The notes beneath the pieces were generated by a model, which searched no databases, was not told the DNA's origin, and saw only the letters and a list, made by a program, of their open reading frames with translations. This document shows, piece by piece, positions 62,993 through 64,000 of a stretch of 64,000 bases of DNA. Source of the DNA: Balneicella halophila (GTDB lineage: Bacteria > Bacteroidota > Bacteroidia > Bacteroidales > Balneicellaceae); contig NZ_QENZ01000004.1 in NCBI RefSeq assembly GCF_003096835.1, positions 186,001 through 250,000 of the forward strand, written 5' to 3'. Position 1 is the stretch's first letter. Each line of letters begins with the position of its first letter. A program made the translations under genes and the position numbers.

Positions 62993-63637
62993 ATGACTAT
63001 CGTAGCTCCTTCCTTATTATCAGCAGATTTTATGAATTTAGCTGATGCTATAAATATGTTGAACGAAAGTGAGGCAGATTGGCTTCACCTTGATGTTATG
63101 GATGGGCGTTTCGTGCCTAATATAACGTTTGGAATGCCTATAATTTCACAAATGAAGGCTTTGACTGATAAGCCATTAGATGTGCATCTGATGATTGTAG
63201 AACCTGAGAAATATTTAGAAGAATTCTGCCAAGCAGGAGCAGATATTTTGACTGTACATGCTGAGGCTTGCGTTCACTTACATAGAACGGTAATGAAAAT
63301 TAAGGAATTAGGAATGAAAGCAGGCGTATCGTTAAATCCACATACACCCGTAGAATTGTTAAGAGACCTTGTTTCTGAAATCGACTTAGTGCTTTTGATG
63401 TCTGTTAATCCTGGATTTGGAGGGCAATCGTTTATTGAGAATACTTACAATAAAACCCGAAGAATGCGTGCTATCGCTGACGAGCAGGGTACACCTCTGA
63501 CAATAGAAATTGACGGTGGTGTTACAGACAAAAATGCATTGAAGCTCGTGGAAGCTGGTGCTGATGCTCTGGTAGCGGGTAGCTATGTCTTTGGAGCTGA
63601 TGATCCTAAGGCACGGATAGCTTCCTTGAAAGTTTAA
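62993..63637 (+). CDS. rpe: Ribulose-phosphate 3-epimerase
   Basis: A 214-residue TIM-barrel enzyme interconverting ribulose- and xylulose-5-phosphate in the pentose phosphate pathway. Motifs: VAPSLLSADF, LHLDVMDGRFVPN (metal-binding His/Asp), PLDVHLMI, LLMSVNPGFGGQSFI and IEIDGGVT. The length is normal. The ATG at 62993 gives MTIVAPSLLSADF, the usual N terminus; the earlier TTG lies in the promoter. Confidence 0.95.
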   Translation: MTIVAPSLLSADFMNLADAINMLNESEADWLHLDVMDGRFVPNITFGMPIISQMKALTDKPLDVHLMIVEPEKYLEEFCQAGADILTVHAEACVHLHRTVMKIKELGMKAGVSLNPHTPVELLRDLVSEIDLVLLMSVNPGFGGQSFIENTYNKTRRMRAIADEQGTPLTIEIDGGVTDKNALKLVEAGADALVAGSYVFGADDPKARIASLKV

Positions 63638-63769
63638 AAGTAATCATATTATTAAATTTAAGTATTTAGGAACTATTCAGTGATTAATGTGACTGAGAGT
63701 TTCTTACTTTTATGTCCTATAAAAGGACTTCTATTTGAATTATACTAATCGTTGCCAACCATTATTAAA

Positions 63770-64000
63770 ATGAATCATATAAAACACTTACTTATTTATA
63801 TAATCCTCGCTGTAGCAACTGTCCCTGCGTTAGCACAGCCCACCAAGATAAGAGGAACTGTAATTGATGCAACAACTAAAGAACCTATTCCTTTTGCTTC
63901 AGTAGTATTTGTAGGTACAACTATAGGCGCTTCTACAGATTTTGATGGAAATTATTTCTTAGAGACAAGAGAAGATGTAGATTCTGTAGAAATAAGCTAC
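63770..64000 (+). CDS. Exported protein with CarboxypepD_reg-like domain (partial, 3' end missing)
   Basis: The first 77 codons of a gene running off the window. A signal peptide (residues 1-23, cut near ALAQP) precedes a carboxypeptidase-regulatory-like beta-sandwich: IRGTVIDATTKEPIPFASV, then GTTIGASTDFDGNYFL. In Bacteroidota this module begins either TonB-dependent receptors (SusC-type) or DUF5686 family outer-membrane proteins; the spacing after the signal peptide fits DUF5686 somewhat better. Which it is cannot be decided here. A weak hairpin (GTCCT / AGGAC, 63714-63728) lies upstream. Confidence 0.75.
   Translation, partial: MNHIKHLLIYIILAVATVPALAQPTKIRGTVIDATTKEPIPFASVVFVGTTIGASTDFDGNYFLETREDVDSVEISY

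Overview
This 64 kb window is low-GC chromosomal DNA from a member of the Bacteroidota. Three things support this. The gene families are typical of the phylum: a lipoprotein TamA homologue (TamL), DUF3078 and DUF4199 proteins, Omp28-like lipoproteins, secreted S9 peptidases, and Rho with a long Asn/Gln-rich insertion. Promoters repeatedly match the Bacteroidota -7 box TAnnTTTG, most often as TATCTTTG a few tens of bases before a start. Shine-Dalgarno sequences are nearly absent, with mutS2 a striking exception. I cannot name the genus. No prophage, IS element, CRISPR array, rRNA operon or defence island is visible.

Layout. 1-2.1 kb: the 3' part of a branched-chain 2-oxoacid dehydrogenase E1, a flavodoxin, tRNA-Leu(GAG) and a Gre-type factor. 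2.3-10.3 kb: tamB-tamL-yihY. 10.3-15.3 kb: a CNNM/CBS membrane protein, HutD, then a run of broken genes (fetB, fetA, an acyl-ACP thioesterase and a small membrane protein), and an intact YccF. 15.4-24.1 kb: an S9 peptidase, a CPBP protease, a nicotinamidase-like lipoprotein with rluF and a 62-residue membrane protein, and mfd. 24.2-30.9 kb: a small membrane protein with cysC-cysD-cysN, an MBL-fold hydrolase and a second S9 peptidase. 31-34.6 kb: a dcuB / asparaginase / porin operon for Asn/Asp use. 34.7-39.4 kb: hisS and pheS-hypothetical-ettA. 39.6-45.2 kb: an NlpE-like lipoprotein, recG, gcvH-osmC, folC and rsmG. 45.3-47.3 kb: an Ig-repeat/Omp28 lipoprotein. 47.4-54.6 kb: mutS2-DUF3078, pfkA, metK behind a SAM-II riboswitch, and a small lipoprotein. 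54.7-58.8 kb: padR with a broken partner, a GT2 glycosyltransferase, DUF4199, the SRP RNA, a PhnA-like zinc ribbon and pdxH. 58.8-64 kb: a TSUP permease, glyA, rho, rpe and the start of a CarboxypepD_reg-like exported protein.

How genes work together. Envelope biogenesis (TamB/TamL), sulfate activation (CysCDN), one-carbon and methyl metabolism (GlyA, GcvH, FolC, MetK under SAM control) and translation quality (HisS, PheS, EttA, RsmG, RluF, tRNA, SRP RNA) dominate. Most of the window is housekeeping. The most informative non-coding features are the SAM-II aptamer with a possible competing hairpin before metK, two related ~110-bp inverted-repeat elements at 36.1 and 57.9 kb, and an 18-bp perfect inverted repeat overlapping the end of rsmG. 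The most unusual genetic feature is a concentration of disrupted genes at 12.1-14.9 kb, with a further broken gene beside padR. Several proximal TTG start candidates lie inside predicted promoters, so downstream ATG starts are used here. I found no convincing wholly new system.
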